A stretch of DNA of 64,000 bases, from assembly GCA_026004215.1 (NCBI GenBank), contig BPIR01000001.1:1144566-1208565 (forward strand). Reading direction: 5' to 3'. Numbering within the stretch: position 1 is the first letter of the stretch; each line of letters starts with the position of its first letter. The notes under the pieces are model-generated. The model was not told where the DNA came from. It worked only from the letters and a program-made list of their open reading frames with translations, and made no database searches. The DNA comes from Candidatus Binatia bacterium. GTDB taxonomy: Bacteria > Desulfobacterota > Binatia > HRBIN30. Of this stretch, positions 35,171 to 43,887 are shown one piece after another. The translations under genes and the position numbers were made by a program.

Positions 35171-38100
35171 TCAGCGCACGACAACGCCATGGTAACCCAG
35201 ATCCGGCGGCCCGAGATCGGGCGTTCCTTCCACCGTGGCGCTGCGGCTGGTCAATCCAAGCCATCGGACATCCCCTGCTCCCGCATCGCGAGCCGGGCTA
35301 GCCGCACTCAGGCGATAGGCCCCCTGGTCTGGGCATGCCGGAGGCCGAGCCGCCAATTGCGAGGCGAACTCCGGCGCAACAGACTGTTCACCGGACCCCT
35401 CCACACGCGCCTTGCTGAAACCATCTGCGTTCAAATTGTGTCCCCACGGAATCACACGACCTGAGCCCACGTGAAGCATGGCGCCGGTCCCAAGGTTGCC
35501 TGCGATAATATTGTTCGCCAACCGTATTTGCGCGTGTGTCCGAGTGCGATCCACAGCCCAAACGCCGCCACTCAGGTTTTGCGCCACCGTCGCGTTCACC
35601 AGACGCACGTACCCGCTGCCGCGTTTTGGTGTCAAGCGTACACCCCAACCCGAATTGCCACAAAAAAGGTTATCGAGGAGATCAATGGCACTACTCGCGG
35701 CCCAGATACCGTCTCCACCGTTGCCGCAAAACACGCTGTTCCGCACCCACACCCTGCTGGCCGTGGAGAGAATCCGCATGCCAGCTTTGTCTGCGCTCGT
35801 GAGCCAAAGGCCGTGGATCACGGCGGAGCCGCGGATAGTCAGTCCGCGCCCTCCCGCAAAGTCCAACACCACAGGTCCAGGCGCGTCTCCGGTTAAAACC
35901 CCGGTTTCATCGCCCCACAATGTGAGCACCTCCGATGCGTTTCCCGGCGATCCGAGGGACAAACTTTCGGTAACGTATCGGCCAGGCCCTGCAACCACGA
36001 ACCCGGCGCGGCCCGCCAGAGCCAAGCCCCGATCGAGAGTACGCACGGCACGTTCGGGCGCCGCGCCATCATTGCGATCGTCGCCACCCTGTCGCACATA
36101 AACAGGCGGCCCGATGGAAATTGTGGGATGAAACACGAGGTAGTGAAATCCTGCGTCGGCTGGACCCAAATCGGGAGTCTCTAACTTCGATGTCGAGCCC
36201 CAACGTAATACGTCGATTGCCTCGGGATCCAAGTCGATTGCGGGATTTGGGGTTCCATCCGAAAGGCGCTGCTGCAATGTGAAGTCGTCGTCAGCAAATC
36301 CCTCTTTCCCGATGACGCCGTCGGCGCCCGCAGGATTTTCAAACATGGGCGGAGTCACTAAGTCGCTTTCGGACCGAGGTGTGTTGCCAGCAAACGGCGT
36401 GCGTCCCCAAACAACATTGTACTCAGAAACCCAACCCTCCCGGGAATTGGTTTCCACTTTGACTTGGACCCCATTCGCCGCGGCAATCCGCTCGCCGTTA
36501 TTCGCCACAATGTTGCGCCGTAGGGTCGCGTACGGCGCACTACCACCCGCGGCCGTTGTCCCCACCAAAATGCCGTCAGCACCGTTTGCGAACACGGTGT
36601 TCCCTTCGACGGTGGTGTTTCGGCTCGCCTGAAGCTGAATCCCTCCGGTACCGTTATCGTAAATCAGGTTATTGCGAATCCGGACGTTATCGGCGCCGTT
36701 GACCTCGATGCCGCGCCGCTGGTTCGAGAAGACGACATTGTCCGCAATCTCGGCTCCGTTGGCGCCAGTGCGCACTTGAATTCCCGCCTGAGTCGCGCCG
36801 GTTACGTGGAAGCCACGCACAGACACTGGCCCTCCGCCGAGTAGTACAAACCCAGTGTCGAAGCCCGTCGCGTCTACCAAGACCGGCCCCGGGAGGTCTC
36901 CTGTGAGAAATCCGGTGGGATCTGCAAGGAAAGTCACTCGACCGCTGAAATTCCGGATTCGGATATCGCCTTCGCTGTAGGTACCCGGTCCGACCACCAC
37001 GGTCACCCCGGCCACCGCACGTTCGAACGCACCTCGAACAGAGCGCAAGGCGTTGTCGGGGTGCCGACCATCGTTTTCGTCCGAACCCGCCGCACGCACA
37101 TATAAGGGCATGAATGGCACAGGCACGCTCCCAACAAACGATGCGGCACTCGCCCCGTAGTGAAAACCGGCGTCCGCGCGGCCAGCATCGGGAAGTCCAT
37201 CGGTGGAGGTGGATCCGCTCACCCCCAACACTGAAACCAAGTCCGAGCCAGCATCTACTCCTGCGCTGTTTGCTGGCTGCCCCGTGCGGCGATGCGCTAA
37301 ACGAAAGTCGTCGTCATGAAAGCCTCGCTCCCCGAGGATTCCATCGGGACCGGAAGGGTCGATGAACGAAGGCGAAGTCAAGAGATCGAACGGGTTGCGG
37401 CGAGTATCGGGGGCGTATCCGTCCGCAACAACGTTGAAACCCGCCACGAAGTTCCACATCGCCGTGCGGGCAATCGCCATGCCCCCACCTTGGTTCTGGG
37501 CAAAAATGTTGTTCAGAACCATTCCCCCTTCGATAGGGGTCGTCTCGCTTCCGCCATCGATGCGCAGTCCGCGCGAGCCGTTCTGGTAAACCGTATTGAA
37601 CACCACTGTGGTTCGCACACTCGGCTCGCCCCCGGTACCCACCCCAATGCCCTCCGCCTGGTTAGTGTATATCAAGTTATTGGCGATGAGCAGGTCGCGG
37701 CTTCCTCGTAAGGTCATGCCCGACTGGCGGTTGCTAAAAATCCGGTTGTTCACCAATGATCCCGACTGGGCCCCACGCACGAAAACTCCATCGGCCTGGT
37801 GCATCCCGAGCACGCTGTCCCAAATTTCGAGACGCGACAACGACTGCCCGATCACGGACAAACCAGGACCACCGGAATCAAGGATTTCGCTTCTCGCGAC
37901 GGACACAGCACCGGACGCCCACACCTTAATCCCACCCGCACCGAGGGCCTCGGCGCGCATCTCCTCCACACGCACCGAGCGCGCGCTCAATTCGTCGTCC
38001 GCGCCAATGGTCAACCCTGCACCTCCAAGCTGCGTCATTTGCGAATGACGCACCTGGACTCGACTCACTTGCCGCACACGCACACCATCACCGGGGCCGT

Positions 38101-39499
38101 CACCGATCACCGTATCTGTGATCCGAACCGTGTCGGCACCAATAATGGAAATACCCGCGCCTCCGGCTTGACGGATTTTGGCCCGCGTGACGCGCACCAG
38201 CGCTGCCGGGGTGGCCCCGCCTACTACAGCAACACCTGCACCTCCTAGGCGTTGCAGCGAGTTGCCGACAAATTCGAAATTCGTTCCGCCGGTCACCCAT
38301 ACTGCTCGCCCCAGTACATCCGACACCGTGTTTCCGATCAGCCGCCCGGTACCAACAGAATCAAGCCTCACCCCGTTTCCGCCACAAAAACGCAAAGTAT
38401 TGGTTTCGACCTCGGCAACCGTTGCACCGCGCACGAACAGGCAATCCTCGGACGCACCCTCCACCTGATTGTCGATCAGCGAAAGTCGAAGGCCCTCATC
38501 CCCACCGTTCTCCACAAATATGCCCGATCCCGAGGAATTTCCGGTCGTCGCAACTGTGTTCCGCTGTATCCGGATCTCTCCCGAACCCACCACCACCAAA
38601 GCCGTCCTGCCGGCGGATTCGGCGAGGTTGTCTTCGAAGGTCACGTCGCTCACGGGCTCCAAAGAACCCGCATTCACCGCAGATTCACCGTTCCCTGCAA
38701 ACCGGTTCTCGACCACGCTCACAAACCGAGACGCCCGCAACAACAGGCCCGAGCCGGTATTGTTCCGCACATCGTTGGCAAACACGTTACCGGCCGACAC
38801 CGCGCGGATGAAAACTCCATTCCCCCCGTTTCCTGTGACGACATTGTTCAAAACGGCCACCTCCGTCGTGCTACCGTCGCCCTCGACAACAATGCCGCCG
38901 GTAGCGTTGCCGTTGACTTCGCACTCTTCGATGGCCACCGAGCCCCGGACGCTTCCCAAATCCACTCCTCGTTTTGCGCTGTCTCGTATTTTCAACCGGC
39001 GCAGCACAATGTTGGCGCTGCTTTGACCATCTGGGCTCGCACGCACTTGCACCCCTGCATCCACCCCGCCGACAACTTCCAGATCCATTAAAACGATGAA
39101 TCGATTTCCCATCAAAAGAAAGCCGGTAGTCGCGGGCTCCGTTGCCACGATTTGAACAGGGCCGGGCGAATCTCCAGTCTCCAGACCAGAAGGATCGCCG
39201 CGAAAAGTGACCGGACGGCCGCGAATGCCGTTACGCGCGGGGGTAATGTTGCCCTCCCGATACGTGCCCGGACCAATCACGATCGTATCCCCCGGATTGG
39301 CGACCCGCCTGGCGGCTTCCGCAACGCTCCGTAGCGCCGTCTGAGGCGAAAGGCCGTCAGCAGTATCGTTGCCGCTTACCCGCACGTAGATCGTGGTACC
39401 GCCTGCCGCAAACGGAAGGAGGATTGCAAAGAGAAACAAAAGCCAGACCGAGCAACCACGGAAGACGGCAGTTTCCCGGAGGCAGCGCAAGTCAGACAA
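35171..39499 (-). CDS. very large secreted right-handed beta-helix protein with three DUF1565-type modules
   Basis: 1442 residues. A hydrophobic signal segment (VWLLFLFAILLPFAAGG) leads into three modules that begin YVRVSGNDTADGLSPQTALRS (about residue 38), YVRAAGSDENDGRHPDNALRS (about 800) and YVRQGGDDRNDGAAPERAVRT (about 1130), each with the GPGTY turn of DUF1565/NosD-type pectate-lyase folds. Between them are many repeats of the parallel beta-helix kind (rungs such as NTTVEGNTVFANGADGI). The start codon is TTG 39499 or the TTG at 39490; no ATG or clear ribosome site is near. It is likely an outer-surface or periplasmic carbohydrate-binding or -modifying protein. No polysaccharide-lyase catalytic motif could be confirmed. 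Confidence 0.8.
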   Translation of the reverse strand: MSDLRCLRETAVFRGCSVWLLFLFAILLPFAAGGTTIYVRVSGNDTADGLSPQTALRSVAEAARRVANPGDTIVIGPGTYREGNITPARNGIRGRPVTFRGDPSGLETGDSPGPVQIVATEPATTGFLLMGNRFIVLMDLEVVGGVDAGVQVRASPDGQSSANIVLRRLKIRDSAKRGVDLGSVRGSVAIEECEVNGNATGGIVVEGDGSTTEVAVLNNVVTGNGGNGVFIRAVSAGNVFANDVRNNTGSGLLLRASRFVSVVENRFAGNGESAVNAGSLEPVSDVTFEDNLAESAGRTALVVVGSGEIRIQRNTVATTGNSSGSGIFVENGGDEGLRLSLIDNQVEGASEDCLFVRGATVAEVETNTLRFCGGNGVRLDSVGTGRLIGNTVSDVLGRAVWVTGGTNFEFVGNSLQRLGGAGVAVVGGATPAALVRVTRAKIRQAGGAGISIIGADTVRITDTVIGDGPGDGVRVRQVSRVQVRHSQMTQLGGAGLTIGADDELSARSVRVEEMRAEALGAGGIKVWASGAVSVARSEILDSGGPGLSVIGQSLSRLEIWDSVLGMHQADGVFVRGAQSGSLVNNRIFSNRQSGMTLRGSRDLLIANNLIYTNQAEGIGVGTGGEPSVRTTVVFNTVYQNGSRGLRIDGGSETTPIEGGMVLNNIFAQNQGGGMAIARTAMWNFVAGFNVVADGYAPDTRRNPFDLLTSPSFIDPSGPDGILGERGFHDDDFRLAHRRTGQPANSAGVDAGSDLVSVLGVSGSTSTDGLPDAGRADAGFHYGASAASFVGSVPVPFMPLYVRAAGSDENDGRHPDNALRSVRGAFERAVAGVTVVVGPGTYSEGDIRIRNFSGRVTFLADPTGFLTGDLPGPVLVDATGFDTGFVLLGGGPVSVRGFHVTGATQAGIQVRTGANGAEIADNVVFSNQRRGIEVNGADNVRIRNNLIYDNGTGGIQLQASRNTTVEGNTVFANGADGILVGTTAAGGSAPYATLRRNIVANNGERIAAANGVQVKVETNSREGWVSEYNVVWGRTPFAGNTPRSESDLVTPPMFENPAGADGVIGKEGFADDDFTLQQRLSDGTPNPAIDLDPEAIDVLRWGSTSKLETPDLGPADAGFHYLVFHPTISIGPPVYVRQGGDDRNDGAAPERAVRTLDRGLALAGRAGFVVAGPGRYVTESLSLGSPGNASEVLTLWGDETGVLTGDAPGPVVLDFAGGRGLTIRGSAVIHGLWLTSADKAGMRILSTASRVWVRNSVFCGNGGDGIWAASSAIDLLDNLFCGNSGWGVRLTPKRGSGYVRLVNATVAQNLSGGVWAVDRTRTHAQIRLANNIIAGNLGTGAMLHVGSGRVIPWGHNLNADGFSKARVEGSGEQSVAPEFASQLAARPPACPDQGAYRLSAASPARDAGAGDVRWLGLTSRSATVEGTPDLGPPDLGYHGVVVR

Positions 39500-39515
39500 G
39501 AGGCTGCGGAAATCT

Positions 39516-39695
39516 TCAGAACAGCGTGTAAATGAAGGGCCCGAGGGCGGAACTGTGCGCGGTCACCATCAACCCGCCAAAGGCGAGGAGCACAAGCACC
39601 ATGGGGATCAACCACCAGAGCTTGCGTTCCCATAGAAACGCGAGCAACTCACCAGCAATGCCCAGGCGACTCCTGATTCCGGACGCGAATTTCAT
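39516..39695 (-). CDS. small membrane protein, DUF5989 family
   Basis: A 59-residue protein that is easily missed. It begins MKFASGIRSRLG and has one hydrophobic segment (WLIPMVLVLLAFGGLMV) followed by TAHSSALGPFIYTLF, which ends the protein. The layout WxxxRKxWWLxPxxxxL...SSAxxPFIYTLF is what I recall for DUF5989, a family of unknown function commonly beside carbamoyltransferases. It lies 15 bases before the SGNH hydrolase stop region (39711) and ends 17 bases before the beta-helix start, in the same strand. A single-helix membrane location is predicted. Function unknown. Confidence 0.85.
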   Translation of the reverse strand: MKFASGIRSRLGIAGELLAFLWERKLWWLIPMVLVLLAFGGLMVTAHSSALGPFIYTLF

Positions 39696-39710
39696 GGCGA
39701 GCCGTTTTTC

Positions 39711-40883
39711 CTACGAGAGCGGGAAATTTGCAAGTAGGAACTTACGGATTTCCTCGGCTGCGACGCGATGGCCGTCTTTGGTCCAGTGGCCATCGTGCCA
39801 GAAATGGAGCGGCGGGCCCTCGACTGCGGCTGCGCGAAATACCGGCGTGAGACGCAAACACGGTACCCCATGATGCGCGCACCATTCTTCGACCCAACGT
39901 TCCGGCTGCTCGAGATCAAAGGTTCGTTGGCGAGCAGCCGGATAAGTGTTCAGAATCTGCTCCCACGACGAGGGATATACCTGCTCGCGTCCCGCCGCCA
40001 CCACGATCCCAAAACGCGCCCCCATTGCGCTCGCCTCGTTCTGCATGGCAACGAGTAGCCGCTCTGTTCGCGACCAGGCATCACGCCACGGCTCATCCAC
40101 AGGTACGGCATACACTCCGAAATCGAGTGGGAAGCCATCAGTCATTCGCGGAGTGCGCGGCTGTGGCAAACGGATCACTCCCATTCGCTCCAGCGCCTCT
40201 GCCCACGACGGCCGCTGCATGATCATACGCTGGCGGATCCACACATAGGCTTTCGACCACTTCAACGGGCCGCCGGAAACGTGCCGCTCCGACTTGTTCG
40301 AGCGAACGTACAGGAGATCCCCGCTGTCCGAATAGACGGGTGGCAACGTGTCCTCCAATATGGGCGAGTTATTCTTGATGTCGTTGCCCGGGTAAAAGTG
40401 CAGCAAAACGATGTCGGGCTGGTATTTTCGTCCCTCCTTGCCCAGCCATAGCAACTCGCTGGCGGTGCCCCAGCCGCTAACGCCAGCCGAGATGACTTCG
40501 ACGCGCCGACTCGCCCCCACGCCATCGAGCAAGTGCTCTAAACGGCGGGTAAACATCTCCTCTAAACGGACGTGCATCGCCTCTACGAAGGAGTCTCCCA
40601 CCACCAGGATGCGCACATGGCCCGAGGGCTTGGTGTACTCGCGCTGGACGTCGCGCAAGCCGCGCGCATTGATCGCAACGGGCACGACGAACTCACGCTC
40701 TTCTTGTGTCCACCAGCCGCGCTTGTTGGGGATCAGGCGGACTCCGGTGTCTGGGTCTGCCTCCCAAAATCGGTCGGGCACGAGATGCAAAAGGCGGACT
40801 CCGACCTCCACGACACTCGCGGCGAAAACGAGCCCGAACAGCGCGAGCCCGAACGCGGCAACGACCTCTGCCTTCTTGCTCAC
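39711..40883 (-). CDS. SGNH/GDSL-family hydrolase, membrane-anchored
   Basis: A 390-residue protein with an N-terminal hydrophobic segment (VVAAFGLALFGLVFAASVV) and an SGNH esterase domain. The nucleophile is Ser98 in VVGDSFVEA, the oxyanion asparagine is in YPGNDIKNN, and the C-terminal block HDGHWTKDGH supplies the Asp and His. In polysaccharide loci such enzymes act as O-acetyltransferases' partners or deacetylases on the periplasmic side. It overlaps the carbamoyltransferase gene by 4 bases and precedes the DUF5989 gene, so they probably act as a set. Confidence 0.88.
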   Translation of the reverse strand: MSKKAEVVAAFGLALFGLVFAASVVEVGVRLLHLVPDRFWEADPDTGVRLIPNKRGWWTQEEREFVVPVAINARGLRDVQREYTKPSGHVRILVVGDSFVEAMHVRLEEMFTRRLEHLLDGVGASRRVEVISAGVSGWGTASELLWLGKEGRKYQPDIVLLHFYPGNDIKNNSPILEDTLPPVYSDSGDLLYVRSNKSERHVSGGPLKWSKAYVWIRQRMIMQRPSWAEALERMGVIRLPQPRTPRMTDGFPLDFGVYAVPVDEPWRDAWSRTERLLVAMQNEASAMGARFGIVVAAGREQVYPSSWEQILNTYPAARQRTFDLEQPERWVEEWCAHHGVPCLRLTPVFRAAAVEGPPLHFWHDGHWTKDGHRVAAEEIRKFLLANFPLS

Positions 40884-42658
40884 GGCTTACGGATGATCGT
40901 TTGGCCGAGGACGAGAGCGTCCATACCGCTACGAACAAAGGTATTGAAGGCGTTTTGCGGCGAAGTGACGATGGGCTCCCCTTTGAGGTTGAAGGACGTG
41001 TTCATGACAACGGGCACGCCGGTCGCTTCGCCGAATCGCTCAATGAGCCGGTAATAAAGAGGACTCTCTTGGCGGTGCACGGCTTGGAGTCGCGCCGAGT
41101 GGTCCACGTGTGTGATGGCAGGCACCACGTTACCCTGCCCGTCTTTGACTGGGACCACATACAGCATGAACCTTGCCGGATAGTGCCGCGGCGTGTCTGG
41201 GAGATCGAAGAAGCGCTCGGCGTGCTCCGCAAGAACAGACGGGGCAAAGGGTCGGAAAGGTTCCCGAAATTTGATCTTTACGTTGACGATCTCCTTCATA
41301 TCCGCCCGCCTCGGGTCAGCCAGGATGCTGCGCGCTCCCAGCGCTCGCGGGCCCCACTCGAACCGCCCTTGGAACCAACCCACCACGTGCCCAGCCAACA
41401 ATTCCTCGACCACCGCGTCGAGCAACCGATCCTCACTGTCAAAAGTGGTCCATGGCATCCCACATTGGCGAGCAAACTGGTCGGTCGTTTCCACCGAGTA
41501 CCCTTTGCCCCAGTATGCGTGCCGCATCACAAAGGAGCGCGGGATACCAAGCACCTGATGTTGCGCGTACAACGCCGCTCCCAAGGCCCCACCCCCGTCG
41601 CCAGCCGCCGGCTGCACAAAGACCTCTTTGATCGGAGTCTCCCGGATGATACGGCCGTTGGCCACGCTATTCAGGGCCACGCCGCCAGCCAGACACAAGC
41701 GATCCAAACCCGTCTGCCGGTGCAACTCCCGCACCATTGTGAGCACGATATCCTCCGTCACCTTTTGGATGCTTGCGGCCACATCCGCGTAGTACTGATT
41801 TCTTTCTGCCATCTCCCGGTAATTGCTCGGTTTCGGCTCGAAATACGAGGGGTAGCCAGAGCGTTCCGTGAAAAAATGCCAGGAGGGATCGCGCGGCTCG
41901 CCGAACAAGTCGACGAACTTTTGGTTGAAGGTCTGGGTCGAGGAATGGTGAAAGGAAAAGTAGCTCATGTCGAGCCAAAAGCCGCCGTCAGGGTCCAGGC
42001 GAACGAGCTTGTAAACCTTATCCACGTATTTGGGCTCGCCGTACGGCGCCATGCCCATGACTTTGTACTCTCCCTCGTTGACCTCGAAACCGAGGAAGGC
42101 GGTAAATGCGCTGTAAAGCAAACCCACCGAGTGGGGAAAATGAATTTCGCGCAGCAACCGGATCGAGTTGCCCTTGCCGATCCCCATCGTTGCCGTCGCC
42201 CATTCTCCCACTCCGTCCACGGTCAAGACCGCCGCTTCCTCGAACGGCGAACAAAAAAAGGCACTCGCGGCGTGCGATAAATGGTGCTCGCTGAACAAGA
42301 TTTTCTCCGCAGGCACTCCCAACTCCGCGCGGATCAGGTTTTTGACCCAGAGCTTGTCCAACAACCACGTGCTCATCGCATCGCCAAACACACGCCACGT
42401 CTTTGGCACTGCCTGCAACGCAGTCATGAGAATCCGCTCGAATTTCACGAACGGCTTCTCGTAAAACACGACATAGTCGAGGTCCTCCGCGCGTAGCCCT
42501 GCCTCTGCGAGACAGAAATCAATGGCCAAGCGCGGGAAATCCGAATCGTGCTTTTTGCGGCTAAAGCGCTCTTCTTCGGCTGCGGCCACGAGTTGCCCGT
42601 CGACCAGCAAAGCGGCTGCCGCGTCGTGGTAGAAACAAGAAATCCCTAAGATCCGCAT
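40880..42658 (-). CDS. carbamoyltransferase (NodU/CmcH family)
   Basis: A 592-residue O-carbamoyltransferase, using carbamoyl phosphate and ATP to carbamoylate a sugar hydroxyl. The N-terminal ASKHA-type domain has HDAAAALLVDG (residues 11-21), EERFSRKKHD and the HLSHAASAF motif (about 126-134), followed by VDGVGEWATA; the C-terminal domain completes the family. Length is normal. The start is taken as ATG 42658 (AAGGTG seven bases upstream); GTG 42667 is also in frame. It overlaps the next GT4 gene by 13 bases and the SGNH gene by 4. Cytoplasmic sugar decoration is the likely role. Confidence 0.93.
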   Translation of the reverse strand: MRILGISCFYHDAAAALLVDGQLVAAAEEERFSRKKHDSDFPRLAIDFCLAEAGLRAEDLDYVVFYEKPFVKFERILMTALQAVPKTWRVFGDAMSTWLLDKLWVKNLIRAELGVPAEKILFSEHHLSHAASAFFCSPFEEAAVLTVDGVGEWATATMGIGKGNSIRLLREIHFPHSVGLLYSAFTAFLGFEVNEGEYKVMGMAPYGEPKYVDKVYKLVRLDPDGGFWLDMSYFSFHHSSTQTFNQKFVDLFGEPRDPSWHFFTERSGYPSYFEPKPSNYREMAERNQYYADVAASIQKVTEDIVLTMVRELHRQTGLDRLCLAGGVALNSVANGRIIRETPIKEVFVQPAAGDGGGALGAALYAQHQVLGIPRSFVMRHAYWGKGYSVETTDQFARQCGMPWTTFDSEDRLLDAVVEELLAGHVVGWFQGRFEWGPRALGARSILADPRRADMKEIVNVKIKFREPFRPFAPSVLAEHAERFFDLPDTPRHYPARFMLYVVPVKDGQGNVVPAITHVDHSARLQAVHRQESPLYYRLIERFGEATGVPVVMNTSFNLKGEPIVTSPQNAFNTFVRSGMDALVLGQTIIRKP

Positions 42659-43887
42659 GGGGGACACCTTTCGTTCAACACCGAAGAATACAATTGATCG
42701 AAGTCACGGACGTGACGATGCAAGCTAAAGCGCTGCTCCGCCCAAGCTTTGGCCAATCGGCCCATCTCCTCACGAAGGTCGCGGTTCCCTAGCAACGAAG
42801 CCACCGCGTGCGCTAGGGCCTGGGGCTGGCCGGGTGGTACGAGCATACCCGTCTTCCCATGCTCGATGAGTTCCGGCACCCCCCCGGCGGCCGACGCAAC
42901 GACAGCTCTCCCGCACATCATACCCTCCAGGATGACCCTCCCGAATGGTTCCGGCCGCACGGACGTATGGACCACCACATCCATCGCCGCAACGATGTCC
43001 GGAACGTCCGCTCGATAGCCCGTCACGATCAAACGGCCCTCGACACCCAGCTCCCGTGCGCGTTGGAGCAAACGGCGATAGTACGTTTCGCCCGCGCGAT
43101 GCACGCCACCGACGATCAGCCCGCGGATCTCCGGTACTCGCCGGGCAAGTTCTGCCAGGGCCTCGACGAAGACAATCTGACCTTTCCATTCCTGCACGTT
43201 CCCCACCACGCCCACCACAGGCGCATCCGGATCAATCCCCCATTCGGCGCGTACCTGCGCAGGCTCCCGTTGTGGGCGAAAATCCCTGGGATCCAACGCG
43301 TCGTAAATCACAACGTGACGATCGTTCACGATTCCATGACGAACGCAGTGCTCGCGCACAGCCTCAGTCATGCTGACAATGGCTGCGACTCGGCGCGCGA
43401 TCCAGCGCTCTCGCGCCGAGTATTTTTCGAAGCCTTTTACGTGACAGATCGCTGGAATTCGTAACGCCCAGCAGGCAAGCAGCGCATCAAAATTGGCACG
43501 CAACCCGTTACCCGCATGAACCAAGTCCGGCCGCGCCGCTCGATACACTGCGGCACAACGCCGCGCGGCTGGGATATCTTCCCAAGCGGTCGCAGCTGCG
43601 GAGCGCAAGTGGTGCATCATTGCGCGGATCCATGCAGCTCGACGAACAGCGTGGTACGCTTTCGAACGCTGCAACGCATGTTCTTTTGGCAAACGGGTTC
43701 TCTGCAGTCGGTAAACCGGAACGCCCAAGGCGGCGAAATTCGCCTCGATTGCCTTCGGCTCGTACAGGGCCATGGCGAACTGATATCGCGCGTGGTCAAA
43801 GCCCCGAATCATGTGGTACAAGCCGGTAAGCGAGCCACCGACCACGCCCCCGCTCGATCCTTCGACAACGAGTACGCGCGGCATCAC
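42646..43887 (-). CDS. family 4 glycosyltransferase
   Basis: A 413-residue GT-B glycosyltransferase. The N-terminal half begins VLVVEGSSGGVVGGSL; the donor half has GVVGNVQEWKGQIVFVEALAEL and the E-x7-E region in SVRPEPFGRVILEGMMCGRAVVASAAGG, a slight variant of the usual pattern. It overlaps the carbamoyltransferase by 13 bases and the HPr-kinase-like gene by 4 bases. The sugar transferred is unknown. Confidence 0.88.
   Translation of the reverse strand: MMPRVLVVEGSSGGVVGGSLTGLYHMIRGFDHARYQFAMALYEPKAIEANFAALGVPVYRLQRTRLPKEHALQRSKAYHAVRRAAWIRAMMHHLRSAAATAWEDIPAARRCAAVYRAARPDLVHAGNGLRANFDALLACWALRIPAICHVKGFEKYSARERWIARRVAAIVSMTEAVREHCVRHGIVNDRHVVIYDALDPRDFRPQREPAQVRAEWGIDPDAPVVGVVGNVQEWKGQIVFVEALAELARRVPEIRGLIVGGVHRAGETYYRRLLQRARELGVEGRLIVTGYRADVPDIVAAMDVVVHTSVRPEPFGRVILEGMMCGRAVVASAAGGVPELIEHGKTGMLVPPGQPQALAHAVASLLGNRDLREEMGRLAKAWAEQRFSLHRHVRDFDQLYSSVLNERCPPCGS

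Noticed and set aside
40706..42280. A 524-codon open frame on the plus strand opposite the carbamoyltransferase.
   Set aside because: It is antisense to a complete enzyme with intact motifs, has no recognisable domain, and such frames are common in GC-rich DNA.
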